A DNA stretch of 64,000 nucleotides from Hermodice carunculata (lineage: Eukaryota > Annelida > Polychaeta > Eunicida > Amphinomidae): NCBI GenBank assembly GCA_964020975.1, contig OZ026627.1, positions 36,636,533-36,700,532 on the forward strand, in the 5' to 3' direction. Shown here piece by piece: positions 10,694-21,933 of this stretch (position 1 is its first letter; the number at the start of each line of letters is the position of its first letter). Under the pieces are notes generated by a model. It saw nothing but the letters and a program-made list of their open reading frames with translations. It did not search any database and was not told the DNA's origin. Both the position numbers and the translations under genes were made by a program.

Positions 10694-12716
10694 AGCTCAG
10701 CTGGTGTATCAGCCAGCAGAGCTTATGCAATCGCTCCCCGTCTGTTGACTGGTCACAATTCACATTTACGATTTCTCCTCCAAAAGCATCAGCCAGATTC
10801 ACTTCGAATGTGCTGGCAATGTTCCTTGGGTGGGTCTAGACCAAGTTTGTACAAATTATCATGCTGAAGTGATTTGGGAATTTGTTATGAATTTTTTTTT
10901 TTTTTTTTTTTTGAAAATCTTAAAAGTCTTCTTCTCCAAAGCACTCACCCAATTGCTTTGATATCACACAGGAAGGCTCCTAGGGACTCCAAGTTATTAA
11001 TTTATATACCAGGTGGCACTGGAACTTTGTTCTATATTTTTATGATTTTTTTGTGTTTTCTCTATTTTTGAATTCATCTCCAGATTAAGCTGAAACTTGG
11101 TGGATATGTTCCTTTTGGGAGGGTCAAACAAAGTTGTTCACTATGTCTGTGGCACTGCTGTAGATTCCTGATTTTTAACAATTTTGTCAATTCAGGTACT
11201 TATCAGTAAATGCACCTTTCCTATTGATTACTATTACTACATGCAAGTCAATGGGGATTCCAATGTTAATTCACGTTTTGACTTCTCTGAAACTGTCATT
11301 CAGATTCACTTGAAACTTGGTGGTAGTGTACATGTACCTTAGGTAGGTCTCTACCAAATTTGTTCAAATGGTCACGTGCAGTGATGTTTTTATTTTTTAT
11401 GAATTTCTTTTTTTGGACAAATCTTGAAAAATCTTCTGCTCCTAAATCACTCATCAATTCCTTTGATATCACACAGGAACACCACTAGGGACTCCTAGTT
11501 CTTAATTTGTTTGCCAGGTGGAGTTGCAATTGTTTTATATTTTCTTTTGTGATGTTTTGTGTGTTTTTACTTTTTTCAACACCTTCTCCAGAACTGTCAC
11601 TCAGGTTAAGCTGAAACTGGATGGATATGTGTCTTGTGAAAGAGTCAAAGAAAGGTGTTCACTAGATGGTACTGCTGTGAATTCTTGATTTTAAATGATT
11701 TTCTTCAATTCGGGTACTTATTTCCTTAATGCACCCTTCCTGTTGATGACTATGTAGGTCAATGAACATTCTAATGCTCAGTGTCTTATACTTCTCCAAC
11801 AAGTAGCAATGCTCTTTTTCAAGTTCTCTTGAGATATTCTTCAATTTCTCATGCTCCAGTAAAATATATATTTTTAATGAATTTATTTTTAGCCAAATCT
11901 TTGAAATACTTCTAAATGCCATGAGCACTAAACTAAAGCTCAGCACAGGTCTATTCAGTTGCAACTTTGATTTTAGGAAATAGCTTTGATAGGTCAGCTG
12001 AGCATGGGCTGTTCACACAGCCCTCGAGTTTGTTTTCTTTTTCGTTTTTGCAAAATCTTTAAAAATCTCCAAAACTGCTTGGCCGATTCCCTTGAAATTG
12101 CATAGGGACACTTCTGGGGACCCCCAGACCTCAGTTTGTTCGACAGGTAGCACTGTAGTTTTTTTTATCTATTTTTAACAAATTTTTGTGTGTGTTTCCC
12201 AATTTAGACTTCTCCAAAACTGTCACTCAGATTGTCTGAAACTTACTGAAAATATAGCTTGTGGGAGAATTAATCAAGTTACTCATTAGATGTTGACACT
12301 CTGGAGCCCTGATTGTTCATGAATTTTTCAATTCAGGCACTTGTGAATCTATGCATGCATTCCTATTGATTACCATGTTAGTCAATGGGGATTGCAATGG
12401 AGACTCCAAGTTTTACATCCTCTCCAAAATACTGTAGTTCTAGAAATTTTCGCGTGTGTTTAATTTCGCACAAACTCATTTTTTTCTGAAATTACAGAAT
12501 TTTCGCGCATTTTAGTTTCGTGCGATCCAATGCCAAACAATGTAGTGAAATACAATGCAACTTACTTTCGCGCATCTTGATTTTGCGCTTTAGTTGGTAG
12601 CACGAAAAGCGCAAAATTAAATCGAGCGCGAAAATATCTAGAAGTACAGTACTCATCCCCAGGACTAGAGTGGAACTTATGGGTTGAACGTCAAAATCAG
12701 CTGTGCGTGCAGCCCT
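10694..12716 (+). repeat. Long unclassified dispersed repeat, copy 1 (about 2 kb, internally repetitive)
   Basis: It is homologous to 15896-17343 over most of its length. It starts with a CAGCTGG/CCAGCAG stem-loop region and contains a module that recurs several times. That module reads TTCTCCA...GATTAAGCTGAAACTTGG, then TGGATATGTTCCTT, AGGGTCAAACAAAGTTGTTC, CAGGTGG(A/C)(A/G)(C/T)TGCAATTTT, and finally TTGATTACTATG...GTCAATGGG. End-like signals with the hairpin GGCTGTTCACACAGCC appear at about 12003-12022, and a diverged one (GCAGCCCTCT) near 12703-12716, so this may be one expanded element or two adjacent ones. No reading frame survives. An inserted MITE lies at 12432-12649. Confidence 0.7.
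12432..12649. mobile_element. TA-flanked MITE with CTGTA...TACAG ends, nested in the long repeat
   Basis: TA dinucleotides flank both sides (12430-12431, 12650-12651). The left end is CTGTAGTTCTAGAAATTTTC followed by GCG. The right end is CGCGAAAATATCTAGAAGTA then CAG, so the terminal inverted repeats are about 23 bp with few mismatches. A TA target is characteristic of Tc1/mariner/pogo-type transposition. The interior is rich in TTCGCGC. It interrupts the long repeat, so it is the younger insertion. The element at 43192 has related ends. Confidence 0.75.
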
Positions 12717-12721
12717 CTTTT

Positions 12722-12772
<51 letters not shown>
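12722..12772. repeat. (ACT)n microsatellite
   Basis: About 17 trinucleotide units abutting the end of the long repeat. On the minus strand it reads as a serine run, which I do not consider coding. Confidence 0.95.
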
Positions 12773-12774
12773 CA

Positions 12775-13950
12775 CAATAACCAAAATCTTTATATTCGGT
12801 GCCCTCAATATAGGTACACATGTCTCTTTTTATGAAGGTTAGTTGCTGTAACTTTTATGTATAGATGCAAAATACATGACATTTACAAGTATACAAATAA
12901 AAAATAGATACATAAAGATACCAATAAAGACTAAATTCAATTTATGAGTGCTTGTAAATTCATTTTGGCACAGTTAAGAAAGTCAATGATATAAATTTTG
13001 ATGGGTATGAATATTGGTGTTCTATTCTATGCAATACAGACACAGTTTAAGCTTGGAAAGTACATCACACAGGGGAGAATCCATCATGAATCCATAGGGC
13101 TCCAACTCATTAAAAAACACTGCCACATAAATTGAAATAAACTTCACTCTTTATGTTATTGGTGTAAAGGGTAAAAGAACGAGAGTGTTATATATCATCA
13201 TCCACGTCCGCGAATACATAAATTTTCGAGGAGACGTGAAGTGGCGTGGACTTAGGTAGCGTTAAAAAAGATGTCCAAGCAGCAGTTTTATCTGGCGGTG
13301 ACACCTGGTGCACACCAAAGCACTACCCTCCAGCAGAGCTGCACCCTCCCGCCTTTACCTACCCTACTCACCCTTGAACTCTCGGCCAACTCATTTTCAA
13401 AAAACAAATTGAGCTTGTCAAATTAGCAGCCAAATGGGTTTGTTCTATGCCCCCGGTTACAGCATCTGTAGTCTTAAGTCTGTTCAATCAAGACATAATG
13501 CTGTCTAGGAATTATCGATGGCATAATAGATTATAGAGGGTTATGTCAGATCAGACAGCGTCTACCGCTCTTGCATACTTTTTACACCTGTGTTGGGTAC
13601 ATGCAGAAGTGTTTTGTTCAAATTCTATGATCATTGTTTACCGCAGTTGACGATAGTATCCATAAAACCAGGATATCATCGTTTTTAGTTCTCTTGCTCA
13701 CGGCTGGGACAGGTGCTTAAACTCGAGAGTTCTAAATTAATTTTCGCAGGCATTATTAGTTAGTAAATTGTCATCTGATAGCTTGGAAAGGAGATTATGA
13801 ATCATTATACTTTCACACTTATACCATAATAATTCTAATGAGAATGAAACAGACTCATGGTTTGTCACTACAGAATAGAAAAACCAGTGACTAATCATTT
13901 ACGTCATTCTTGAGAACAAAAAAACAAAAAACAAGCAGAAGACCTACATG
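12775..13950. other. Single-copy DNA, no gene seen
   Basis: 13200-13480 is locally richer in GC and C-rich words (CACCCTCCCGCC), but no coding frame or splice pair is convincing. Confidence 0.45.
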
Positions 13951-13951
13951 A

Positions 13952-14318
13952 CAGGGCTGGGACGATACACTTTTCTTACAACTTGATACATATCTATCAT
14001 GATACAGTTGACTTGTCTGTTTTATTGGGGATGTCAATAACAGATACGAAGTGACATGCCTGCCATAGTACAACAACATATTAAACGTGGTTGGCATGAT
14101 CATGTTATTGTGAATTAATATATTTATATATCAAAGGTATGGAAATATATGTTAAAAGATTTCCATCAGTTCCATTTGGTGATATTTGCTGAAAAATATG
14201 TAATATTTTGTGTTATTGCCCAAAAATTTCCACTATGATACCTGCAAAGAGACCCCTTTCCATATTGATACAATGTATCACAATACATCGAAATATCAAT
14301 GAATTTTCCCAGCCCCAA
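13952..14318. mobile_element. hAT-like non-autonomous element (candidate)
   Basis: The left end is CAGGGCTGGGACGATACA and the right end is GAATTTTCCCAGCCCC, giving imperfect terminal inverted repeats of the GGGCTGGGA type. The interior is rich in GATACA/TGTATC words in both orientations (AATGTATCACAATACATCGA near the right end). CAGGG-type ends are typical of hAT elements. The expected 8-bp target duplication is not clear here, so the assignment is tentative. It is non-coding. Confidence 0.5.
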
Positions 14319-14451
14319 TAACATTGGACTATTTCTGGACATTTTAATAGGTAAAATTTCCATATGGATGCATCAGCGTTAGATCCTTCTGTGTTGGGAT
14401 GGCATCTCCAGAAGTGGAGACTGATATTTACTTTGTTCTTCCTAAGCCCTC

Positions 14452-14710
14452 CCCTTAGATGTATCATATGTAGCTTACAAGCTAGATTTAGAGCTGTTAC
14501 AGTGTTTGTAATTATTTCTGACCTATACCTTGAAGACAGGTCTGTTGGACATGTCTGTACATAAAAAGGTCTTGCGTAAAAAGGTGTTTGTGTCTTGTAT
14601 AATATTGACAAGTTGCATAATATGGTGACAACAAAATTGTCATCACAGACACATACTAGGTGTCATATCATGGAAGAATTTCATGCAAAAATGTGTGAAT
14701 GTTGCATAGT
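14452..14710 (+). repeat. Diverged segmental duplicate, partner of 17696-17948
   Basis: The order of shared words is the same in both copies: GCTGTTACAGTGTTTGTAAT, TGACCTATACC, GACAGGT, TGTCTGTACATAAAA, ATAATATTG, GTGACAACAAA, TTGTCATC, CTAGGTGT. Divergence is considerable. Both copies are followed by a subfamily A2 TTAA element and then by another hairpin element. Confidence 0.75.
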
Positions 14711-14819
14711 GTATGAGAATCCGTTCTGTGAAAGTTTATTCATGTGCACTTAAGAGTACATGTACATGTGTGTGGAATGAAAGTCCTCGATGAAACTGAA
14801 AAAAAAGGTGATCTTTTAT

Positions 14820-15043
14820 CCTTTCCTGGTCAGAACGAACTGAAAAGACAACTTTTTTTGGCACAGGTTGAGTGCGTTGCACCCAATCTGTGCCAAGGAA
14901 AGCTGCTGGGCCATATCATCACAACACAACACGTTACAATTCTCACCAAAAATGATTCCTTTTGTCAAGAAACTTAAGTAAAAACATTGAGGCAGATGAA
15001 AATTTACATCCAGGCGCTTTTGGGCGATTTGACCAAGCTGGGG
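14820..15043 (+). mobile_element. TTAA-type MITE, subfamily A2
   Basis: The left end is CCTTTCCTGGTCAG. The right part, GAGGCAGATGAAAATTTACA, matches the copy at 18031-18264. The hairpin GGCACAGGTTGAGTG...CAATCTGTGCCAAGGAAAGC is diverged. The right junction CTAA (15044-15047) is shared with the next element. Confidence 0.6.
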
Positions 15044-15047
15044 CTAA

Positions 15048-15274
15048 CTCACTCAGTGTCAACTGTGACTAAAAGTCCAACTACTTGATATAATAAGAAT
15101 GGTAGATTCATGTTCCTTGTAAAAAGACCTTTCGTTGAAGTACCTGCATGCCTGTAGTTACATGGAATATAAAAGTCCAGGTCAACAGCTTTCCTCAGTG
15201 CACTTTATGCACGATGCACCCAAAGCAAGTCGAGGAAAGCTGTTGACTCAGTTCAAAATGTTGCACCGAAAGAG
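15048..15274 (-). mobile_element. TTAA-flanked MITE, subfamily B
   Basis: The left junction is CTAA (15044-15047) and the right is TTAA (15275-15278). The ends are CTCACTCAGTGTCAA and TTGCACCGAAAGAG. The hairpin GTCAACAGCTTTCCTC...GAGGAAAGCTGTTGAC is well preserved. It also shares AAAGACCTTTCGTTGAAGTA with other B copies. Confidence 0.75.
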
Positions 15275-15589
15275 TTAAACAGGCTGTTAACTTGTGCCAT
15301 ACATTTTAGAAGAATATGGTTATAAATTTGTGGTCCACCTCATCCAGCATCTTGCACTATCATGATGACAAAGGGAATGAATGATTCAGTGTTGGAAATT
15401 ACCTGAGGCCTGCTACTCATCTTGGTGAAAAAAAAAACAAAAAAAACCCAGTTTCTTGGATGTAAATTTCTGGCACAAATTCTTGCTTTAACAGCAAGTA
15501 TAATTATATTACATTGAAATTTAAAAAAAAAAATAAAAAAATTTCAACTTATTGGCCTTGGTGATCTTGCAGAGTGTATTCTGACTTGT

Positions 15590-15895
15590 TAGCACATGTA
15601 CATCTAGTTCCTGATGTTGGTGGGAAAGTCACCTTTCCCATATCCTGTTTAGAAGGCCAGTTTTCCCTTGTCCTCTTTAGAATGCTAGTCTTCCCTTACC
15701 TCTGTTTTGGAACATCAGTTTGCCCTGATCCTTTTGAGAAAATCTGTTTTCACATGTCCTGTATGAAAAGTCACGTTTCCCTTATTCTGTTTAGAAGGAC
15801 ATTTTTGAACTTTTACCACATATTGTATGGAAGATTGGTTTTTACGTAAGGACAGGTTTCTTTTATCTTCTTGAGAAACATAGTTTCCCTTTTTA
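15590..15895 (+). repeat. Degenerate minisatellite, left part
   Basis: Loosely repeated units of about 35-40 bp each contain variants of TTTAGAAGG(C/A)CAGTTTTCCCTT...TCCT. The series stops at the long repeat (15896) and resumes at 17345-17475 (GGAAGGACAGTTTCACAG, GGTCAGTTTCCCAATATCCT). The minisatellite was therefore split by the insertion. Confidence 0.6.
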
Positions 15896-17343
15896 CCTCA
15901 GCTGACTTGTCAGTCAGCTGAGGTTTTGTGAGGGTCTGTCGTCCGTCGTCCGTCCGTCGTCCGTCGTCCATCCGTCCGTCCGTCCGTCGTCCACAATTCA
16001 CATTTTCGACTTCTTCTCAAAAACCGTCAGCCAGATTCACTTCAAACTTGGTGGGAATGTGCCTTGGGTGGGTCTCTACAAATGGTCATGGTCCAGTGAT
16101 TTTTCGATTCTTAATGAATTTTTTTGTTCTTTTTTGGGTAAATCTTAAAAAATCTTCTTCTCCGAAACCGCTCACCCAATTGCATTGATATCACACAGGA
16201 ACACTCCCTGGGACTCCTAGTTCTTAATTTGTTCACCAGGTGGCACTGCAATTTTTTCCTATTTTGTTATGAATTTTTGTGTGTTATAGCTATTTTTGAC
16301 TTCTTCTCCAGAACCGTCACTCAGATTAAGCTGAAACATGGTGGATATGTTCCTTGTAGAAGGGTCAAACAAAGTTGTTCCCTATGTGGGAATGCTGCGG
16401 ATTCCTGATTTTTAACGATTTTTTCAATTCAGGTACTTGTCGGTCAATGCAGCTTTCCTGTTGATTACTATGGAAGTCAATGGGCATTCTAATGCTAATT
16501 CACATTTTCTACTACTTCTCCAAAACCGTCATCCAGATTAACTTCAAACTTGGTGGCAATGTACCTTGGGTGGGTTTCTACCAATTGTGTTCAAATGTTC
16601 ATGCTCCAGTGATATTTGGATTTTTAATGAATTTTTTTTTTTTTTTTTTTTGGACAAATCTTAAAAAATCTTCTTCTCCGAAACTGCTTACCCAATTGCT
16701 GTGATATCGTACATAGACACTCCCGGGGACACCTAGTTCCCAATTTGTTCACCAGGTGGCGCTACAATTTTTTAAGGAATTTTTTGTATGGTTTTGCTTT
16801 TTTTCACTTGTTGTCAGAACAGTCCCTCAGATTAAGCTGAGATGTGATGGATATGTTGTCGTGGAAGGGTCAAACAGTTGTTTACTAGGTGGCACTGCTT
16901 TGGATTCCTGATTTTTAAGGATTTTCAATTTGGGTACTTATTGTTCAATGCAGCTTTCCTATTGATTACTATGTAAATCAATGGGCATTCTAATGCTAAA
17001 TCACAGGACAACTGACACGGAATTTACTGTTTACTTGATAACTTGAGATCTGTTTTGAGTTAGCTACACATGTTAATTATTGTGTATGAAGGTCATGCTG
17101 AGACAGTACATGATTGACCTTGACCTCGTTTGTGGGGTCACAGTGCAACATACATGAATTTTACTCTTCATTATAACTTGAGAACTACTTGAACTTTGAT
17201 GTTGCACATGTAAGTGTTCTTCTATAAAGGTCAGACTTACTCAGAACATGTTGTCCTTGATCCTTTCCCAAGTTCATAGAGCTGCAAGTGAGATGAATGT
17301 CAAGATCAGCTGAGGCACGGGCTGTTCACACAGCCCTCTTGTT
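15896..17343 (+). repeat. Long unclassified dispersed repeat, copy 2 (1.45 kb)
   Basis: It starts ACCTCAGCTGACTTGTCAG, a stem-loop (TCAGCTGA...TCAGCTGA). It ends GATCAGCTGAGGCACGG and then the hairpin GGGCTGTTCACACAGCCC plus TCTTGTTT. CCTCAGCTGA is thus present in inverted orientation near both ends. A GTCCGTCC/CCGTCGTC run (15940-15990) follows the left stem. The interior repeats the same module seen in copy 1 about three times. The insertion is cleanly bounded because it splits a minisatellite. Class is unknown; hairpin ends and lack of a coding frame suggest a non-autonomous element. Confidence 0.75.
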
Positions 17344-17344
17344 T

Positions 17345-17475
17345 ATCTTCAGGAAGTTCGTTTTCCATAATCTTTTCTGGAAGGACAGTTTCACAGTTTT
17401 TCCTTATTCTTCCTTAAAGGTCAGTTTCCCAATATCCTGGTTTGATGGTCAGTTTCCCTGAATTCTGGGGAGAAG
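17345..17475 (+). repeat. Degenerate minisatellite, right part
   Basis: It continues the 15590-15895 array after the long repeat, with AAGGACAGTTTC, AAGGTCAGTTTCCC and GATGGTCAGTTTCCCTGA. A T12-13 run follows. Confidence 0.55.
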
Positions 17476-17695
17476 TATACAAGTTTTTTTTTTTTTTTGA
17501 AGTTATTCACATCAATGATACTGGATAACACAGGGACCTCTCACCTGAAGGGTTGACTCTTTGAAGTTGGTCAATTTTCAACCTTGAAAGAGAAATGAAC
17601 ATTCTTTTTTCAGTGCAAGAATTGCTGTAGCTCATCAAAGTTCCATAGTTTGATTAACAAGTAAAATCTGCCATGACAATTTTTAACGCAACACA

Positions 17696-17948
17696 TACCA
17701 TATGCACCTTCCAAGCTAAATGTAAAGCTGTTGCAATGCTTGTAATTGTTTTTGACCTATACCCCGGAGACAGGTTTGTCGAAGCTGTCTGTACATAAAA
17801 GATGCCTTTCATAAAATGTGATCATATAATATTGGCATGTTACATAATGTAGTGACAACAAATTTGTCATCGCAGGCAGATACATGTGCTAGGTGTAATA
17901 TCATTAAATAATTGTAAGCAAAAATTTGTAAAGGTTGCATAATAAGAC
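17696..17948 (+). repeat. Diverged segmental duplicate, partner of 14452-14710
   Basis: It shares TGACCTATACC, GACAGGT, TGTCTGTACATAAAA, ATAATATTGGCATGTTACAT and GTGACAACAAA in order with the partner copy, same orientation. It is followed by an A2 element and a second hairpin element, as in the partner. Confidence 0.75.
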
Positions 17949-18030
17949 AATTTTTAACCCAACATGGACCATACGTAACCTAAAAATAAATTTCATCAGT
18001 TAACTTTTGAAAATAAATTTCATCAGTTAA

Positions 18031-18264
18031 CCCATTCCTGGCCCTAGTACAACAGACTAAAAAGCTTTCATTGGCATGGGTTGGACACATTGCACCCAAC
18101 CTGCACCAAGGAGAGCTATTGACCTAGGGCATGCCCTCATGAGTGGTTTAAAATGAACAAATTTCAGCAAAAATGTTTTCAAGTTTAGAGAAATTTAATT
18201 AAAAACGTCAAGGCAGATGACAATTTACATCTGCACGCTTTGGGGTGATTTGAGTGGGAAAAGG
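18031..18264 (+). mobile_element. TTAA-flanked MITE, subfamily A2
   Basis: Exact TTAA on both sides (18027-18030, 18265-18268). The left end is CCCATTCCTGGCC and the right end is TTTGAGTGGGAAAAGG. The hairpin is CATTGGCATGGGTTGGACAC...ACCTGCACCAAGGAGAGC. It is non-coding. Confidence 0.7.
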
Positions 18265-18268
18265 TTAA

Positions 18269-18675
18269 TTCTTTTTGGTGCTGCTAAGACTGTGTCAACA
18301 TCTTTACAATGTGCTCAGCCAACACCAAGGAAAGCTGTTGTAGGGCCTGTATTTTTCAGTTTCAAAAAACTAGAAATTCCGTTTCACCCGCCAGAAATTT
18401 CCAAATTCCGTTTCAGTAGTTCTCTTTGTATGTAAAACACATTAAGGCAAAACAGCAAATTCTGTTTCAGAGGTGACAAAAATTCATTATTCGGTTCCAT
18501 TTCCGTTAAAAACAGAAAAATACAGGCCCTACTGTTGATCTGAGGTATGTTACCTTGATAGGACTCACTGCAATTTTCATTCAAAAACTTTCTAATAATG
18601 ATTTTTTTTTTAACTGAAACACTGCAGCAGATGACATTTCACATCTAGGTTCTTTCAGGTAATTTGAGAAGGAAA
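18269..18675 (+). mobile_element. Hairpin MITE interrupted by a second MITE
   Basis: It begins directly after the shared TTAA (18265-18268). It contains the family words CAAGGAAAGCTGTTG and GATCTGAGG...TTGATAGGACTCA and AGCAGATGACATTTCACATC, so it belongs to the A/B group. It is split by an insertion at 18341-18531. The right end is worn, with no clean TTAA. Confidence 0.6.
18341..18531. mobile_element. 191-bp MITE with TAGGGCCTGTATTTTT ends and 6-bp target duplication
   Basis: The left end is TAGGGCCTGTATTTTTCAG and the right end is AACAGAAAAATACAGGCCCT then A, an almost perfect inverted pair of about 20 bp. CTGTTG is duplicated at 18335-18340 and 18532-18537, restoring the host hairpin word GCTGTTGATCTG when removed. 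The interior repeats TTCCGTTTC. It is younger than the element that hosts it. The superfamily is unknown. Confidence 0.85.
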
Positions 18676-18997
18676 AATTGCTACAGGGAGGACATATTGT
18701 TCCATTGTAAAGATGGGAAACTCAAACTGTCTGTGCTACGGTAGTAAATTTTGATGCTTACAAGCATTCTGACAAGTGTTCAGTCCTGCACTATGTATCT
18801 ATCCAACTGTGAATGTGTACGCTATGTACGTTACAGCCACAGTTGTATTATTGTATGCACATGTGTGTACTCAACCTCACTGTCAATGTATTTTGCAGTC
18901 ATCATGTATCTCTGGAACATTGGGGGCCTTGTAGAAGTGGAAGTTTAGGGGTAAACCCTGGTCTTTTTCTAATCCAGCCACTCTTTTATGTACCAGT

Positions 18998-19002
18998 ATA
19001 TA

Positions 19003-19038
<36 letters not shown>

Positions 19039-19052
19039 TGTATGTATGTATG

Positions 19053-19106
<54 letters not shown>
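18998..19106. repeat. Compound (TA)n-(TATG)n-(TA)n microsatellite
   Basis: A short TA run, about 12 TATG units (19012-19059), then a TA run to 19106. It runs straight into the TA target of the following MITE. Confidence 0.95.
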
Positions 19107-19110
<4 letters not shown>

Positions 19111-19284
19111 AAAACCTCTCTAACCGAATACCTCCGTATACCGAACACCTCTCTATACTGAAAACCATTTCTCAGTCCCAAATATATACATTCAATGCTA
19201 TCAAACCTCCCTATGCCGAACACCTCACTATACTGAACACTTTTTTCTGGTCCCAAGGGTGTTCGGTATAGGGAGGTTTCACTG
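19107..19284 (+). mobile_element. 178-bp TA-flanked MITE, AACCTC family, copy 1
   Basis: TA lies on both sides. The left end is CAATAAAACCTCTCTAACCG and the right end is CGGTATAGGGAGGTTTCACT then G. The end motif AACCTCCCTATGCCGAACAC recurs internally. A reverse-orientation copy of identical length is at 48626-48803. The TA target and CAGT-type ends fit the Tc1/mariner/pogo group. Confidence 0.85.
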
Positions 19285-19300
19285 TATATATATATATACT

Positions 19301-19416
19301 CTCACATACACACATGTATATACTCAAATATACACACATGTATATACTGAAACACCATGGTCCCTCCCATCTCACATACACACATGTATATACTCAAACA
19401 CCATGGTCCCTCCCAT
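19301..19416. repeat. Short imperfect tandem duplication
   Basis: CTCACATACACACATGTATA...CACCATGGTCCCTCCCAT occurs twice (19301-19370 and 19371-19416). The second unit lacks an internal CACACATGTATATACT stretch. Confidence 0.8.
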
Positions 19417-19419
19417 ACA

Positions 19420-21690
19420 GCCTGTCTGAGTACAGGCTGTCCACTCCAGAGAGAGCACTTCACTGTGCAGAAGTAGCATTTTCTTGATATTCACCTCCTG
19501 GAGAGAAGCCATCCCAGTTGTGTGGCGACAATGCTGGTGCATTGGGGGTGGCTTATAAAAAGAAAAAAAAAAATACTCCTTGTGAGGAATTTGAATGAAT
19601 AATTCAAATTTGATTTTGTCTAAATGGATATGCAAGTTGCTTATAGATGTTAGACAACTTCAAAAATAATTTGAGTTTTAGCAGTATTAAAGTTTTGCTT
19701 TGTGACTTTCTATTCTTAGAAAAAGTGTCTATATACAATCTAAAAATGTCACATTTATTTGTCTCAGGAAGAGGATGATTTTAACAAAGACCAAATAATC
19801 AGAATCACATGTACCTGACACACCCATATGTTGTCACGAAGAAAATTACTGTATTCTTTCTAACAGTAGCACACTGTACTAATGCAAAGATTTTGTGGGT
19901 TAGGCTCAGTTTTTACGTGATTATTAAATTAACATATCTCTTAAAGTGTATGCAGATGTGACAAATAGTAATATTTGTTATAAATGACCCATACTTCTTT
20001 GTTCGGTTGTATTACTTAAGAAATATCTGGAAGTATGTGGATTTTCAAGAAAGACCATTTGTATTAAAAGTTGCAGGTGTGCGTGTATTAAGGCATGTGC
20101 TATGGTTTGAATGAATATGGTATTCTATTTGGCATGGTGTCATTTTACTCACCAAATTATACAAATGATGACAGTGCATTAAACATGTGCTATGGGGTAT
20201 GTAGCAGTTTTCTTTGCATGTTTTATGAAATTTACAGTGTTTGTGGTTCAAGGCAATAATTTGTTCATTATGACTCAATGCAAGACCAAGCAAATAACTG
20301 AACGAGTTTTGACAGACTCAAAGAAATTGGAAAACCTTGTGTAAAAACTTGCTTGCAAATTGTAGATGGTGACAGAAACTGAATTTGATGATAAACTCGC
20401 AGCTAGTTACTCATAGTGATATTTCGTATCTGCTAAATGAAGACGTCCAGAGCGAGCCAGATTAGTCTCCGTTCTGTCATCTCACTTATTGTGCGTGCTA
20501 CACGCCCGTCCACACGAGTAGCCACATTGTATAAAACAATCTAGCTCAGTCCCTCACGACAAACTTTCAGTGTTGGTGCGATTGAAGCCTACCAGAGCTT
20601 CAATAATTTTCAATACTGGTACCGCAGTGGGGGATGGGCCAATCGGTATTGTGTCCCCTTTGTGTCATCCCAGCCTTTGTCCATGAGAGAGGCTTCGAAA
20701 TGGCATAGAAGAGGGTTACACGGTGGACGGGTGGCTGGATTTGAAAGGGAAGCCTATTTTGAAGGAGATATATTGGACCAAACGGGGAGCCTGACTTGGA
20801 ATCCTGACAGCTTTACTATGGACGAGTGAAAGGACGATATTTCATCAAAGTTGTATTAATTTGAAATCAGATAAAAGGGGAGTCAGCCACGAGATTTTAT
20901 ATGAAAACTGCTGGTGGGAAAATTGCTACTTTTGTATCTCGCTGAGAAACGTCTCTTGTTTTGCTGAGAACGTCGCTTGCCTGCATGCGTGTGATTTTCA
21001 TTTGCTTTTTGCATGATGCGTGCGTGTAACTGTTGGTGGCACAGTCGCCAGGAGAGAAAAGCTAGAGTGTGCAATGGAATTTTAATTCAGTATCTTAGAG
21101 GTCTTCATTTGGTTGACAACTAGGACAGCAACTTTTCAGTGTAAGGTGGTGAAAAATGTGGGGAAAATGTTTATACAGTTACTAGTTTTGCATAAAATCC
21201 AACTATTTTGTTTTTTCATTTGGTTTTCCATGCACATTTTTAGGAAATCATGGAAGGTTCAAATTGCAAAATTATGAAAATTTGAAAAAAAACACATGTG
21301 TAATGTCTTATTTTATAATCTTGTGTGCAAATTTTGGTGAAATTTAGCTTTAGAAACAGCATAGTGCTGAAGAGGGAAAACGTCATGCTGAATGGATTGT
21401 TGTCACATGTATTTTGTAAAATCGTGTGACACAATTTTATTTAATGATCTGATTGGCCACTTGTTATATTTTGGCTTCCTGTGAAAAAGGCCGATCTAAG
21501 GCTTCAGGGTCAACTTTGAAGTAATGTGTGTACCAAAAGTTCAGCAGTTTATTTATCCATGTTCCAACTGAGAAATAAAAATGACAGAGATATAAAAATG
21601 ACCCAGCAAGAAGCTAGCAGAGTAGAAAATGTCCGCAGAGAGCCGGCAGGATTCTCATCTGAGGTTATGCAAATCTTAATCTAGAGGAAC
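19420..21690. other. Single-copy DNA with a GC-richer block at 20400-21100
   Basis: No mobile elements were recognised. The block 20400-21100 has more CpG (GACGTCCAGAGCGAGCC, CACGCCCGTCCACACGAG) than its surroundings and includes TATAAAACAATC near 20530. It could be a promoter or enhancer region, but no transcript or coding start can be tied to it from sequence alone. Confidence 0.35.

Positions 21691-21933
<243 letters not shown>

Noticed and set aside
10694-17343. Helitron interpretation of the long repeat (3' hairpin)
   Set aside because: The hairpin GGGCTGTTCACACAGCCC is suggestive, but the ends do not show the expected 5' TC and 3' CTRR, so the class is left open.
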